This document shows, one piece after another, positions 54,932 to 63,604 of a DNA stretch of 64,000 nt. The notes beneath the pieces were generated by a model. It ran no database searches. It was not told where the DNA came from and was given only the letters and a program-made list of their open reading frames with translations. This DNA is from Lachnospiraceae bacterium (lineage in GTDB: Bacteria > Bacillota > Clostridia > Lachnospirales > Lachnospiraceae). The position numbers and the translations under genes were made by a program. Each line of letters starts with the position of its first letter. The stretch's first letter is position 1. The stretch covers positions 19,470 through 83,469 of the forward strand of contig JAAUZX010000024.1 of NCBI GenBank assembly GCA_014804365.1, given 5' to 3'.

Positions 54932-55252
54932 AAAGGTGAAATAGGGTGAAAATAGAGGGGTGCCGCACTATTTCTTTTGGTGCGGCGGGCCTTTAATGCC
55001 TTTCTATGAGAACAGATTCCTTTTAGCGGAAGCAGTTGCTTAACAAGCTCATCTATGCAGTAATCATCTTCAATTATCTTGTTTAATAGCAAACATTGTT
55101 CTGCATATTTTTTCCTGCTTCCGCCTTAAAGATTATTTGGTATGTATTACATACATGTGTAATCAACCAATAGTGGAACTTAGGAAAATCAACCGTCAGT
55201 TCCTTGAATAAAGACGCATTTTTAAGTAAGATGGTCACATGGGGGTAACGAA
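54932..55252. other. intergenic stretch with a hairpin and a possible gene scrap
   Basis: Just after metG, GCCGCAC pairs with GTGCGGC (54962-54986), perhaps a weak terminator. On the minus strand 54990-55120 reads as protein-like (LLNKIIEDDYCIDELVKQLLPLKGI) but lacks a proper start and overlaps the end of metG, so it may be a gene remnant. Confidence 0.45.
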
Positions 55253-55726
55253 ATGAATCAAGAGAAAATTGGAAAATTCATAGCTGACTGTCGAAAAGAA
55301 AAAGGATTTACACAATTACAGTTAGCAGAAAAGCTTAACATCACCAATAGGGCAGTTTCAAAATGGGAAACAGGAAAAAGTTGTCCGGATGTGTCGCTTA
55401 TGCTGGAGCTTTGTAGTGTTCTTGGAATCACCGTAAATGAGTTGTTGTCTGGAGAAAGGATACTTATGGAAGATTATCAAAAAAAGGCGGAAGAAAATCT
55501 TGTGGAATTGCAGGATAAAAAAATGAAAGCACAGAAAATGTTTAAAAAAATGGAATTAGTATGGTTGGCAATCACCATTTTATTAGTTCCTGTTCATTTT
55601 GCAATTAATTATTTTAATCCAAATAATGGGGGTACAGGGATTGGAGATATTATCTTGCTAATAGGGTTAATAATGTTTATCGGATATTTCTTGATGTACT
55701 ATAAAATTGAAATAAAACTGAAATAA
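55253..55726 (+). CDS. XRE-family regulator with C-terminal membrane helices
   Basis: 157 aa. The N-terminal HTH is strong (IGKFIADCRKEKGFTQLQLAEKLNITNRAVSKWETGKSCPDVSLM). After a charged linker come two membrane helices (LVWLAITILLVPVHFAI and IGDIILLIGLIMFIGYFLMYY). Such membrane-tied XRE proteins are common in Clostridia near transporters or resistance genes. The target is not evident; both flanks have terminators or gaps. Confidence 0.88.
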   Translation: MNQEKIGKFIADCRKEKGFTQLQLAEKLNITNRAVSKWETGKSCPDVSLMLELCSVLGITVNELLSGERILMEDYQKKAEENLVELQDKKMKAQKMFKKMELVWLAITILLVPVHFAINYFNPNNGGTGIGDIILLIGLIMFIGYFLMYYKIEIKLK

Positions 55727-55805
55727 TAATCAGTATGCGTTAGATTAAAAAAATAATTTTTTCTCTATACAAAGAACACAGTAGCTTGTCTAGGGAAATA
55801 GCCTA

Positions 55806-55835
55806 AACACTTAGGAGAAATCTTAGGTGTTTTTC
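55806..55835 (+). terminator. rho-independent terminator after the XRE gene
   Basis: AACACTTAGGA pairs with TCTTAGGTGTT (11 bp with two G-T pairs) around a GAAA loop, followed by TTTTT. Confidence 0.8.
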
Positions 55836-55954
55836 TATTGCAAAGATTTCAGTATAAACAGCTTATGTCACGGTTGCACGTTCACGGGGATTGGCGTTAT
55901 AATGGAACATAAAATATAGAAGTAAGTCATAATTACAAAAAGGTGGATTTACAA

Positions 55955-57682
55955 ATGATAGTTGTATTAATAAATTGGATTTACATAATGATAACAACCT
56001 ATTTGACAGGAAATGCCTGTCTGCGTCTGCTGGAGCATATGTTTCGAAAGGAACAGGGAAGCTGGCGCAGAACGCCCTTCTATGACCTCTTTGCAGGAAT
56101 TATGTGCACTACTTGTTATGCGCAAGTGTACAGTCTTTTTGGCGGTGTAGGACTTGGAGCCAATATCGGATTACTGGCTTTTTGCCTGATTTATGCAGCA
56201 GTGTTTGGGAAAAAGGTCGCAAGTGAGTTTGGAGGCTGGTTTAGAAAGAGAAAGGAAGAACTGCCTTCTTTTGTAAAAAAGGGTCTTATCTGCGTACTGC
56301 TTCTGGGAACGGCTGTTTATGCGCTTGCAACATCGGGAGCGCCGAAACTGATAGATACCGACTGGTATCATGCCCAAACTATTCGTTGGATTGAAGAATA
56401 TGGCTGTGTGACCGGTGTTGCGAACCTTTTTTATTCGCTGGGCTTTAACAGTGCCCAACATTATTTTGACGCACTCTACAGTATGAAAGCAGTGTTTGGA
56501 GTTTCCCTTCATGCTACGGGCGGATACTTTGGAATTTTGCTTTTCTTTCATGGATTAATCCGTTTGGCTGAATGGAAAACGCATAAACGTCATATCGGAG
56601 ATGGTCTGGCATTTGCGGAGGTGGTCTATACTATCATTGTGACCGCATTTTTTGCAGACCCTTATACCGATACTCTCCCAAACTGCCTTGTTTTCTTTAT
56701 ACTGACTGAGTGGATCACGCTGCTTGAGACAGAGGAAGAAGAGGACTTTCCCTATGCTTTTTTATGCATCTTCGGCGTTTTTGCAACGGTGGTAAAAACT
56801 TCTGTAGTTATGGTGGTACTACTTGTAATCAAACCGGCCATTAAACTTATTAAGAATAAGAGCTGGGGGAAAATTGTGGGTTATATTTGTACGGGGATCA
56901 TAATTGTGGTTCCGTTTTTTATAACCAACGTAAGGGTTACGGGCTATCTGGTCTATCTGGCAAGTGCAGTGGATTTGTTTGACGTGCCTTGGAAGATAGA
57001 CATTGAGATTGTCAGGTATTCTGTAGCAAGTATGATACATGATGCCAGAGCAGTTAACTTGACGATGGACGAGGCTCTAAACAGTGGGCTTGCGTGGGTG
57101 CCCACTTGGTTTAGAAACGATTCTGCCAGTCACAAGATTCTATATTTGGCTGTCGGCTTTTTACTGGTGTTTGATATAGCCGGAACAATTTTTTCGATTG
57201 TAAAAAAAAAGGCGGTGGAGGTTTCCATGCTCCTGCCAAGACTGGTAGTAATGGTTGGCCTCGTTTACTGGTTCTTTACGATTCCACAGGTAAAATACTG
57301 CTGGGTATTCCTTCTGTTCCCATTGGCAGTTGTGCCTATGATTTATCTTGAAAAGTTAAGAGAATGCGGCAAAATAGGAAAATGCGCGCTTGTGACGGCA
57401 GGAGTGGCAGGAGGAGCGGTTCTTCTTATGTATGCCGGCTTTTACAGTATACGAACTCTTGGGTATGTCCGGGAGGCATTGCCGAATACTTTGGTCAGGC
57501 AGGCGGATTATTCGAGACAGGAAATGAAACCGGTGGAAAAAGACGGACACACCTTTTATGTCAGGGAAGAGGGCGGCGCTATTGTATGCGGTTATTATGT
57601 CTTTCCTTATTTAAATGAAGAGGAACTTTTGGACAGGCTGGTTACGGGAGAAAAGCTGTCAGACGGATTTTCACTTAAATAA
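55955..57682 (+). CDS. large polytopic membrane protein, LIC_10190-like
   Basis: 575 aa from the ATG behind AAAGGTGG. About eleven membrane helices. An acidic loop motif after the third helix (LIDTDWYHAQTIRWIEEYG) resembles the active loop of GT-C glycosyltransferases, and a C-terminal soluble tail (MKPVEKDGHTFYVREEGG) follows. This matches the family annotated as LIC_10190. A glycosyltransferase role using lipid-linked sugar is plausible but unproven. Confidence 0.75.
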   Translation: MIVVLINWIYIMITTYLTGNACLRLLEHMFRKEQGSWRRTPFYDLFAGIMCTTCYAQVYSLFGGVGLGANIGLLAFCLIYAAVFGKKVASEFGGWFRKRKEELPSFVKKGLICVLLLGTAVYALATSGAPKLIDTDWYHAQTIRWIEEYGCVTGVANLFYSLGFNSAQHYFDALYSMKAVFGVSLHATGGYFGILLFFHGLIRLAEWKTHKRHIGDGLAFAEVVYTIIVTAFFADPYTDTLPNCLVFFILTEWITLLETEEEEDFPYAFLCIFGVFATVVKTSVVMVVLLVIKPAIKLIKNKSWGKIVGYICTGIIIVVPFFITNVRVTGYLVYLASAVDLFDVPWKIDIEIVRYSVASMIHDARAVNLTMDEALNSGLAWVPTWFRNDSASHKILYLAVGFLLVFDIAGTIFSIVKKKAVEVSMLLPRLVVMVGLVYWFFTIPQVKYCWVFLLFPLAVVPMIYLEKLRECGKIGKCALVTAGVAGGAVLLMYAGFYSIRTLGYVREALPNTLVRQADYSRQEMKPVEKDGHTFYVREEGGAIVCGYYVFPYLNEEELLDRLVTGEKLSDGFSLK

Positions 57683-57695
57683 TTATGAATAATTG

Positions 57696-57776
57696 TATCC
57701 AAATCGTCCGATTCCGGAAGCTGTTTTAGCTAAAATAATATTCCTCAAAAATCTATTTACATTCCTTAATAGATTT
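57696..57776. repeat. 81-bp repeat, left copy
   Basis: About 85% identical (12 mismatches by eye) to 59952-60032 in the same orientation. On the minus strand it holds the last codons of a gene like the 62-aa gene at 59982-60170 (KIFEEYYFS then stop) plus downstream sequence. The rest of that gene is missing, so it is a remnant of a related mobile element. Confidence 0.75.
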
Positions 57777-57854
57777 CAAGGAATAATGTCCGTGATTTCA
57801 ACTTTATTTTGGGATGAATCAAATATAAATACATACTTGATTCATCCCAAAGTT

Positions 57855-58319
57855 TTAATTCAATATATAGATCATAAAATTCAGATATGCAGCGAATAAA
57901 CACCATAGCAGATATGGAATCTGTAGATATGAAGATAACCGATTTATTCGATAAAATTGGTAAATCATAACCAATATTAGGAAAATCAATGCCAATAACC
58001 ACAGGAAAGCAAATAAAAATAGAGAAAATCTAAAAAAGATTATACTCCACCAAAAGTTGAAAAATAATTGAAGAGCATAAGTGTTTAATGCTTCTATTTT
58101 TTCAGGACTATCGGATTCATAAATTATGTAAGATGAAATTCCCATTAAAATATAAAGAATAATCCATACAATAGGAAAGATAAAGCCGGGAGGACTGAGT
58201 GGAGGTTTGTTTATTGTGGAATATAACGACGTTCTTCCGCTGAAAAGAGCTGATAATGTTCCGACAGCGATAGGAATAAGAATGGCGATGATTAATGCGC
58301 TTTTATTCTTTATTTTCAT
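57855..58319 (-). CDS. tspO: TspO/MBR family protein
   Basis: 154 aa with five membrane helices. Family motifs are visible: SALFSGRTSLYSTINKPPLSPPGFIFPIVWIILYILMGISSYIIY, then NTYALQLFFNFWWSIIFF. The WxPYE-type loop is replaced by NKPPLSPPGFIF. TspO binds porphyrins and affects stress or tetrapyrrole handling in bacteria. It lies between two copies of an 81-bp repeat, together with a small coiled-coil gene. Confidence 0.9.
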   Translation of the reverse strand: MKIKNKSALIIAILIPIAVGTLSALFSGRTSLYSTINKPPLSPPGFIFPIVWIILYILMGISSYIIYESDSPEKIEALNTYALQLFFNFWWSIIFFRFSLFLFAFLWLLALIFLILVMIYQFYRINRLSSYLQIPYLLWCLFAAYLNFMIYILN

Positions 58320-58515
58320 GAATATGGCACCATAAAAGTGAGTTTGATTTATTATATGAAATTTAGATGAAAAATATGAAAGTACTTTGTAACCGCTGAA
58401 TAACAGGGCTAAGAAACGGTGGAATATGTTGAAGTGATACTGATAGAGTTTGATGGTTTCTTCGGACAGATTTTTTCACCCAACACCCCACCAACACAGC
58501 ATCTTGATAATGGAA

Positions 58516-58544
58516 TAGACTTTATACTTCAATTGTGATATACT
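58516..58544 (+). promoter_or_regulatory. promoter of the 75-aa coiled-coil gene
   Basis: TAGACT, 17 bases, TATACT, about 57 bases before the ATG at 58601. Confidence 0.5.
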
Positions 58545-58600
58545 GTATTTACTTAATCAATACCAACAGCGCAGCAGTTACAATAAAGGGCGGTGATTAT

Positions 58601-58828
58601 ATGACAGATAGTGAAAAAATTGATTTACTATTATCTGAAATGCAAGGTATGAAATCAGATATACAAACCTTAAATCAAAAAGTAACAGGGCTTGAAAAAG
58701 ATATGGTTGATGTTAAGTCAAATTTAAGGCGGTTACATCGAGATGCTGATTTTATTCTTGATGAAGTCGAAAAAGTACACGAGACCTTAGATAAACATAA
58801 AGAAGATAAGTCGGTACATACAGCATAA
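58601..58828 (+). CDS. small coiled-coil protein (75 aa)
   Basis: Start at the ATG shortly after GGGCGGTGA; the ORF track adds 22 codons of leader. It is a single heptad-rich coil (LLLSEMQGMKSDIQTLNQKVTGLEKDMVDVKSNL) with a His-containing tail (HKEDKSVHTA). It is like the protein at 36550-36792 in design. It has its own promoter and terminator. Function unknown. Confidence 0.7.
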   Translation: MTDSEKIDLLLSEMQGMKSDIQTLNQKVTGLEKDMVDVKSNLRRLHRDADFILDEVEKVHETLDKHKEDKSVHTA

Positions 58829-58852
58829 TCATTACATATATCATATAAGATC

Positions 58853-58900
58853 AGGTGTAAAGTCTATTGAATATTTAAGGGCTTTACACCTTTTAATTTT
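58853..58900 (+). terminator. rho-independent terminator of the 75-aa gene
   Basis: AGGTGTAAAG pairs perfectly with CTTTACACCT (10 bp) and is followed by TTTTAATTTT. Confidence 0.85.
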
Positions 58901-59010
58901 GGGTTGAATGCTTTTTTGATACAAAAGGTGTCCAGAGTGACCAAAGCATCATTTCATTCATAAAAAGAGCCGAAAACCTTGTTAATCAACGCTTTCAGCC
59001 CTATAACAAA

Positions 59011-59032
59011 ACTGCGGAAGATGGGACTTGAA
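59011..59032. repeat. distal attachment site (attL) of the tRNA-Leu element
   Basis: 22 bases (beginning ACTGCGGAAGATGGG) are identical to the 3' end of tRNA-Leu(AAG) at 63605-63626 and in the same orientation. It marks the displaced end of the tRNA gene after integration of the 4.6-kb element. Confidence 0.85.
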
Positions 59033-59285
59033 ATTTTATCCTGTTGTGAAACCCGCATAGAAAAGGGATTTCAGCACATCAGTCAACGAGTGTAACCTAA
59101 AGTGTAACTAAATTCTGTTTTTTGGGTAGAAATAAGGTAGCCTGACCGAGTTTTATGTATTTCTATGACAAGAGCCTTTGTAAATAGATAAAAAGGTTTA
59201 CATAATATATATGCTATCAGAAAAAAGAGATAAAATCATAATAAAAAGACCCCTCGGATGAGGGGCAAAAAAGTATAAATATTTG

Positions 59286-59705
59286 TTATTCCTCTTTCAT
59301 TAAAGCAATAAAATCATCGGGAAGTATCGCTTTTACTATCCCGTGTTGGTAATCTTTCACATTTCGCGTAATGATGTAATCAATATTTGCCTTTACAGCA
59401 GCTCTTTCAACCACAGCATCTTCATAGTCACTGACTGCCGATGCGAGGGCGTCTACACATTCAGCACCCGAAACAGCAAGTATTCCAACAAGGGAATACA
59501 GTTTTCCCATAACTTGTTTAGCCTGATCTGCACTGTGGAGGTATTTTCTTACCAAATAATAAATATCCGTAGCAGAACTTGCCGTAATATACATGTCTAT
59601 TATATGGTTTGCGGACATAATGAAAATAGTTTCTGCACTTTTGTTCCATGGCGCTCTGGATGTCAGTGCATCAATGATCACATTAGTATCAATCAGCACT
59701 TTCAT
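59286..59705 (-). CDS. PIN-domain toxin (VapC-like)
   Basis: 139 aa. The PIN acidic residues are visible: MKVLIDTNVIIDAL (Asp5-type), SAETIF (Glu), DYEDAVVERAA (Asp) and DYIITRNVKDY (Asp), typical of ribonucleases that cut tRNA or rRNA. The start directly follows the antitoxin stop. Lies in the tRNA-Leu element, where it may help keep the element in the population. Confidence 0.9.
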   Translation of the reverse strand: MKVLIDTNVIIDALTSRAPWNKSAETIFIMSANHIIDMYITASSATDIYYLVRKYLHSADQAKQVMGKLYSLVGILAVSGAECVDALASAVSDYEDAVVERAAVKANIDYIITRNVKDYQHGIVKAILPDDFIALMKEE

Positions 59706-59921
59706 TTATTTTGCACCAAGCCTCTCTTTTTTGGATTTATCTATATCTGCATCTTTGGGCAGGATACCAAATAAGGATTTTGCAGTTTCTACTCTGTCCT
59801 GATATGGATTGGTCAGTTTTGCTACTACTTTTCCGTTTTTTGTTATAAAAACATCTTCCGTAGCAGATAATATCAGATATTTTCCAAGATTATTTTTGAG
59901 TTCCGTTGCTGTAACTGACAT
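59706..59921 (-). CDS. Phd/YefM-type antitoxin of the PIN toxin
   Basis: 71 aa. The fold pattern is clear (SVTATELKNNLGKYLILSATEDVFITKNGKVVAKLTNP), followed by a short helix that would bind the toxin. AAAGGAGTG precedes the ATG. It is the first gene of the pair and likely represses its own promoter. Confidence 0.88.
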   Translation of the reverse strand: MSVTATELKNNLGKYLILSATEDVFITKNGKVVAKLTNPYQDRVETAKSLFGILPKDADIDKSKKERLGAK

Positions 59922-59951
59922 ACAAACACTCCTTTCTTTGTACTGTTATTA

Positions 59952-60032
59952 TATCCAAATCGTCCGATTTCAGCAACTATTTTAGCTAAAATAATATTCC
60001 TCAAAAATTTTTTCACATTTCTCAGTGGATTT
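59952..60032. repeat. 81-bp repeat, right copy
   Basis: The copy of 57696-57776. It covers the 3' end of the 62-aa gene and the sequence up to the antitoxin promoter. Confidence 0.75.
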
Positions 60033-60170
60033 CTTTGCTGAAGCCATCCGGAGGTGTTTGTCATCTGGATGGCTGGATTTTCTTCTGATCGCCAATACAG
60101 TGTATTGAGGTAGGTGTTCTTTGAAATATAGTTCTATATGTTCTTTGATTTCAGTTATATCTTTACTCAT
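59982..60170 (-). CDS. small mobile-element protein (62 aa), probably truncated
   Basis: Its ATG overlaps the stop codon of the J-domain gene (ATGA), the usual coupling in such elements. The chain (EIKEHIELYFKEHLPQYTVLAIRRKSSHPDDKHLRMA) looks like the N-terminus of a larger element-borne protein that ends early after an unrelated tail (KKSTEKCEKIFEEYYFS). Function unknown. Confidence 0.5.
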   Translation of the reverse strand: MSKDITEIKEHIELYFKEHLPQYTVLAIRRKSSHPDDKHLRMASAKKSTEKCEKIFEEYYFS

Positions 60171-60679
60171 AAAGCTTTAATCCGCCTAGCAACTTCATCC
60201 TGTTGATTGGTTTTAAATTTTACTTCAACGGAACCATACTTTACCCGTATATAAGACATAGATGCAGGGCGTGAAGAGAACTTGTGGTAATCGTCAAAAT
60301 GTATGTACCACATCTGCTTTTGGCTTGCTCAGCGGAAACTAAGCGCCTTAAATTCCTTCCTGCATTCATAACAGTTTGATACCCATATCCACATACCGAT
60401 GATCCCGACGGTAATGTCCTTGAATCTGGATAGCTATATGATGATGTCCCTGATCTGTGCATCTTTCTGCCAGTCATACTGCTGTTTCTGCTTGTCAGTA
60501 GCATTGTTGTATGTATCCGCATGTTCATAGTCCGTTTTCATTCCTTTAAACAGAATGTCGTATTCAGCATTGATCTCCTTAATGGAGTCTTCCGAGCCGA
60601 CGTTGTCGGAGTGGTATTTTATAACATGCCGCCTGTATTCTTTCCGAAGATCTTTCAGTGTTTTATATTCTGGAACCAT
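60167..60679 (-). pseudogene. J-domain protein of a mobile element, with two in-frame stop codons
   Basis: One frame runs through the whole stretch. The N-terminal part is a J-domain-like segment (LKDLRKEYRRHVIKYHSDN...IKEINAEYD), with HSDN instead of HPD. After RDIII comes TAG, then a Trp-rich part (GMWIWVSNCYECRKEFKAL), TGA, and the tail MSYIRVKYGSVEVKF. Proteins with this plan occur in integrative elements of gut Firmicutes. Two nonsense codons show that the element is decaying. Confidence 0.75.
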
Positions 60680-60811
60680 TTCGTAAGTGTGACTCCCTTC
60701 TTAAAAAGGGATACCGCCGAAGCAGTATTCCTGAAATAAAATTATTCTGTGTTTTGATCAACTTCTTCGGGAGGTTTTTCTTCCCCATTTGTTTCATTGG
60801 TTTCTGCTTGT

Positions 60812-61440
60812 TCAGGTGCAGTATAGGGGGTCAGCATCCGCTAAAGATGTGCCGTCATCTGTCCTGTCAGGTTCAGCAGGAGGGAAATTCTCTTCCGATA
60901 AAGGAACATCCTGTTCATTCTGCGTTGCATCGTTCAACTCAAAATATTCCGCAAGGGAAGATTCCATAACTTCAATCCTTTTCAGTGTCTTTTCCTTCTT
61001 GATACTGCCAGAAGAACAGTACTGCTTATAGTCTTCGTAGCATTCATCAAAGAAATCGGAGAACCACTGCCTGAAATACATGGGACCTACACGGTAAAGA
61101 TTCTTGAGTGAATCATAACCGCTTCCTATTGCCGTACAGCGGCAAGCATGGCGATCGGGATATTGATTTTCTTGAGCAGTTTTTCCTTTTCAGGAAAAAC
61201 TTTTCAAGATAGTCAATGATGTCATACAGTCTTTCTTTCAGCTTCTCTGAATAATTATTCTTGATAGAGGAGGCATACCGCGTGATCTCGTCGCGGAAAT
61301 AGAAGTAAACTTATATCCCTCATATCTGTTATCCAGAAGCACCATACCCTGCAGGAGCGTGTACATGTCATCAGATTTCCTTCTCTGCAGAGTGGAGAAC
61401 TGGCAGATTTCCGAAAAGAACCTGTCAGACAGGTGCTACT
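60812..61440 (-). pseudogene. multiply frameshifted mobile-element gene
   Basis: Protein-like segments continue across three frames: HLSDRFFSEICQFSTL...DDMYTLLQGMVLLDNRYEGYKFTS, then RDEITRYASSIKNNYSEKLKERLYDIIDYLE, then KKINIPIAMLAAVR and GYDSLKNLYRVGPMYFRQWFSDFFDECYEDYKQY to the stop. At least two frameshifts separate them. I do not recognise the family with certainty; a replication or partition function in a mobile element would fit its place. Confidence 0.6.
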
Positions 61441-61615
61441 TAATGGATATGTAAATAAAATTAGTAAAAGCATCTTTTGAAAAATACTATATAATGTGGT
61501 TTGCAACTAAATCAACTACATTATGCAGTGCTTTTTGTTGACAAAAATAGTTTTACTTGATATAGTGATAATGAAGATTTACATTATATTACAGAATTTG
61601 ACAGAGGAAAATTTT

Positions 61616-62191
61616 ATGGTTAAGTATAAAACAAATCAAAAATTTATACATAAAATTGTCAAGTCTGTTAAACAACTTTTTGTAGTAAAATTTAAAAGTA
61701 AGCAGAAACGAATAGATGAAATTGCCGAAGTTGTTAAACAGCTTGAAAAAGTTGTAGGTGATGATTGTAAGAAAATGAATAAAGAAATAGAGATATTAGA
61801 AAATCAAGGTCTAGAAAGCATAGATTATATGCCAACGCCCTTTGAAATAGCAGAATACTATGGAATTAGATGTGTATTTAAACAAATAAAAAATAGAAAC
61901 GAATTGTCTTATTTTAGCAGAGAGTCACTGACAATTTTTATCTCGGATAGATATTGTGAAGATGATTATAAAGCGAGGCATTTATGTGCACATGAGTTAG
62001 GACATTTTTTTTTACATCATAATCGGATATCGGCAATGAATAATTATTTAAGTAAAACAAACGAAGAATATGAGGCAAATGTTTTTTCGATTCTATTAAT
62101 GCCACAAATTATGGCAGGGAGTCAATGGGAAGCTATGAGCCCTAAAAAATTAAATAGTATCATATATAGGAAGGTATTTAAAAATGAATAA
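61616..62191 (+). CDS. ImmA/IrrE-like metallopeptidase (first of two)
   Basis: 191 aa from the ATG behind GAGGAAA; the upstream 31 codons lack a good site. A basic coiled N-terminus (about 1-70) precedes the peptidase core. The zinc motif is LCAHELGHFFLHH and the third ligand region is EEYEANVFSILLMP. Family members cut a repressor to switch genes on, or act as toxins. No XRE repressor gene is next to it. Strongly AT-rich compared with the core chromosome. Confidence 0.85.
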   Translation: MVKYKTNQKFIHKIVKSVKQLFVVKFKSKQKRIDEIAEVVKQLEKVVGDDCKKMNKEIEILENQGLESIDYMPTPFEIAEYYGIRCVFKQIKNRNELSYFSRESLTIFISDRYCEDDYKARHLCAHELGHFFLHHNRISAMNNYLSKTNEEYEANVFSILLMPQIMAGSQWEAMSPKKLNSIIYRKVFKNE

Positions 62192-62279
62192 TACTCCCTT
62201 TTTTGATAAAATAATTTTTTCTTTTTTAATATAATAGGGAGAAGAGCTTTTTGATAATAGAATTGGGAAAGGTGATAAC

Positions 62280-62861
62280 ATGTGTAAAGATTTTTTGAGA
62301 AGTATACGGGATAAATCGAAAGAAATAGATGATATGCCTGAAAGAGCACAGGATGTTTTAGATTTTTTTAAAATTGACAATTTCTCTTCAGGAGTGCCTA
62401 TAGTTGAAATATTAAACAAAATGGGGTTTAAAATTTTTCAAAGTGACTTGGAACCTGATGATTTATCTGCTTATATTGCGGTCGATCCTAAATTTAAAGA
62501 TACTTTTGGCTCTAACAAGATTACATGTGTTCACATTAAAGATAGCGTTGGACATAAATCTTTTGCTTTAGCACATGAATTAGGGCATTATCTTTTTGAT
62601 TTTAATGAAAGTAAAACTTTATATTACTACGATACTTATTTCCCTAGGGAAAATGAGGAGAAATTAGAAGAAAAACGTGCAAATAAGTTTGCAGCAAATC
62701 TTTTAATGCCCGAAAAAATTTTTCGGCAGGAGTTTGCAAAGCTTGAAGAATTGCAAAGTAAAGCGGATATAGTTAATGAATTGGGGCATCGTTTTCGAGT
62801 TTCCCCTACTGCGGTATTAAAAAGATTCCAAGAACTAGGAATCACTGGGTTTAATGATTAA
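62280..62861 (+). CDS. ImmA/IrrE-like metallopeptidase (second of two)
   Basis: 193 aa. The core is canonical: FALAHELGHYLFDFNE near residue 100, EKRANKFAANLLMP near 140, and the C-terminal HTH-like RFRVSPTAVLKRFQELG. GGAAAGG lies 8 bases before the ATG. It follows the first peptidase after 88 bases and precedes the two-helix protein by 20 bases. The two peptidases are clearly different from each other (different N-termini), so this is not a recent duplication. Confidence 0.9.
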   Translation: MCKDFLRSIRDKSKEIDDMPERAQDVLDFFKIDNFSSGVPIVEILNKMGFKIFQSDLEPDDLSAYIAVDPKFKDTFGSNKITCVHIKDSVGHKSFALAHELGHYLFDFNESKTLYYYDTYFPRENEEKLEEKRANKFAANLLMPEKIFRQEFAKLEELQSKADIVNELGHRFRVSPTAVLKRFQELGITGFND

Positions 62862-62881
62862 ATGGAGTGTTAACATGAAAT

Positions 62882-63451
62882 ATGAAAAAGAAAGTTTCTG
62901 AGAGCAAGAAGATAGCTGATGAGAATTTAAAGAAGATATGTAATGCAAAATGTGTAGAGTCAGAAGAAATGTTATTGCATCATGTTGATTCTGAAAAGTT
63001 AGTTAAAGATAATTTAAAAAAATTTGATAAAGCACAGATTGTTAAGTCGGATAAGGCATTATATAAAAGCGATACTTCAAGTTTATCTAAACACAATAAG
63101 CAGTACACTGTATTGTTAAAGGCTTATGTAAAGGATTATAAATATAATTCTGAAAATAAAAAGAAACATAAAGAAGATTTATTTAAAGTTGCCAAAGCAT
63201 TACTTATATTAATGCCAATCCTTACAATTATTTATATGTTTTCCACATTATATTGCTTAATGTATAATAAAATAGATGTTTTGGATTCTTTGCCAGGTTT
63301 ATTTGCAGCTTTGGCAGCTTTGATAGGGACTTTTATAGTAATTCCTCAAATGATTACTGAATATTTATTTAATAAATCAGAGGAGGAGCATTTGACAAAT
63401 ATTATTGGTAAAATTCAAGATTATGATAGGAATATTAGAGATGGTTTATAA
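62882..63451 (+). CDS. two-helix membrane protein with a long coiled N-terminus
   Basis: 189 aa. Residues 1-110 are highly charged and predicted helical (Lys-rich, with near-repeats such as ADENLKKICNAKCVES and VKDNLKKFDKAQIVKS). Two membrane helices follow (KALLILMPILTIIYMFSTLYCLM and LPGLFAALAALIGTFIVIPQMI), then a short acidic tail. It is the last gene before the element end and forms one unit with the two peptidases. It may be the membrane effector; this is a guess from layout. Confidence 0.7.
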   Translation: MKKKVSESKKIADENLKKICNAKCVESEEMLLHHVDSEKLVKDNLKKFDKAQIVKSDKALYKSDTSSLSKHNKQYTVLLKAYVKDYKYNSENKKKHKEDLFKVAKALLILMPILTIIYMFSTLYCLMYNKIDVLDSLPGLFAALAALIGTFIVIPQMITEYLFNKSEEEHLTNIIGKIQDYDRNIRDGL

Positions 63452-63563
63452 AAATATAATTAGTGAAGCAATAGAATTACAACAAGATAATATATTTCCA
63501 CTGCGTTATTGAAAGTATTCATCAAATAAGGGTACAAGAACAAATACAAAATGGTATAAAAAC

Positions 63564-63594
63564 GAGGAAACCCTAATAAAACCATGGTTTCCTC
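63564..63594. terminator. terminator between the ImmA cassette and tRNA-Leu
   Basis: GAGGAAACC pairs perfectly with GGTTTCCTC (13-base loop). It lies between convergent units, the cassette on the plus strand and the tRNA on the minus strand. Confidence 0.65.
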
Positions 63595-63604
63595 ACATTT
63601 AAAT

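Larger units (their letters stand above)
58829..59285. other. intergenic stretch with a terminator and the left attachment site
   Basis: 457 bp without a supported gene. It contains the terminator at 58853-58900 and the tRNA-derived repeat at 59011-59032, followed by the repeated short words GTGTAACC and GTGTAACT near 59090-59108, a layout typical of element ends. Confidence 0.6.

Noticed and set aside
54871-55092. 73-codon minus-strand ORF after metG
   Set aside because: It overlaps the metG end and has no proper start; at most a remnant.
59041-59108. Short repeated words near attL as a CRISPR-like array
   Set aside because: Only two imperfect 8-base words with no regular spacing; consistent with element-end repeats, not CRISPR.
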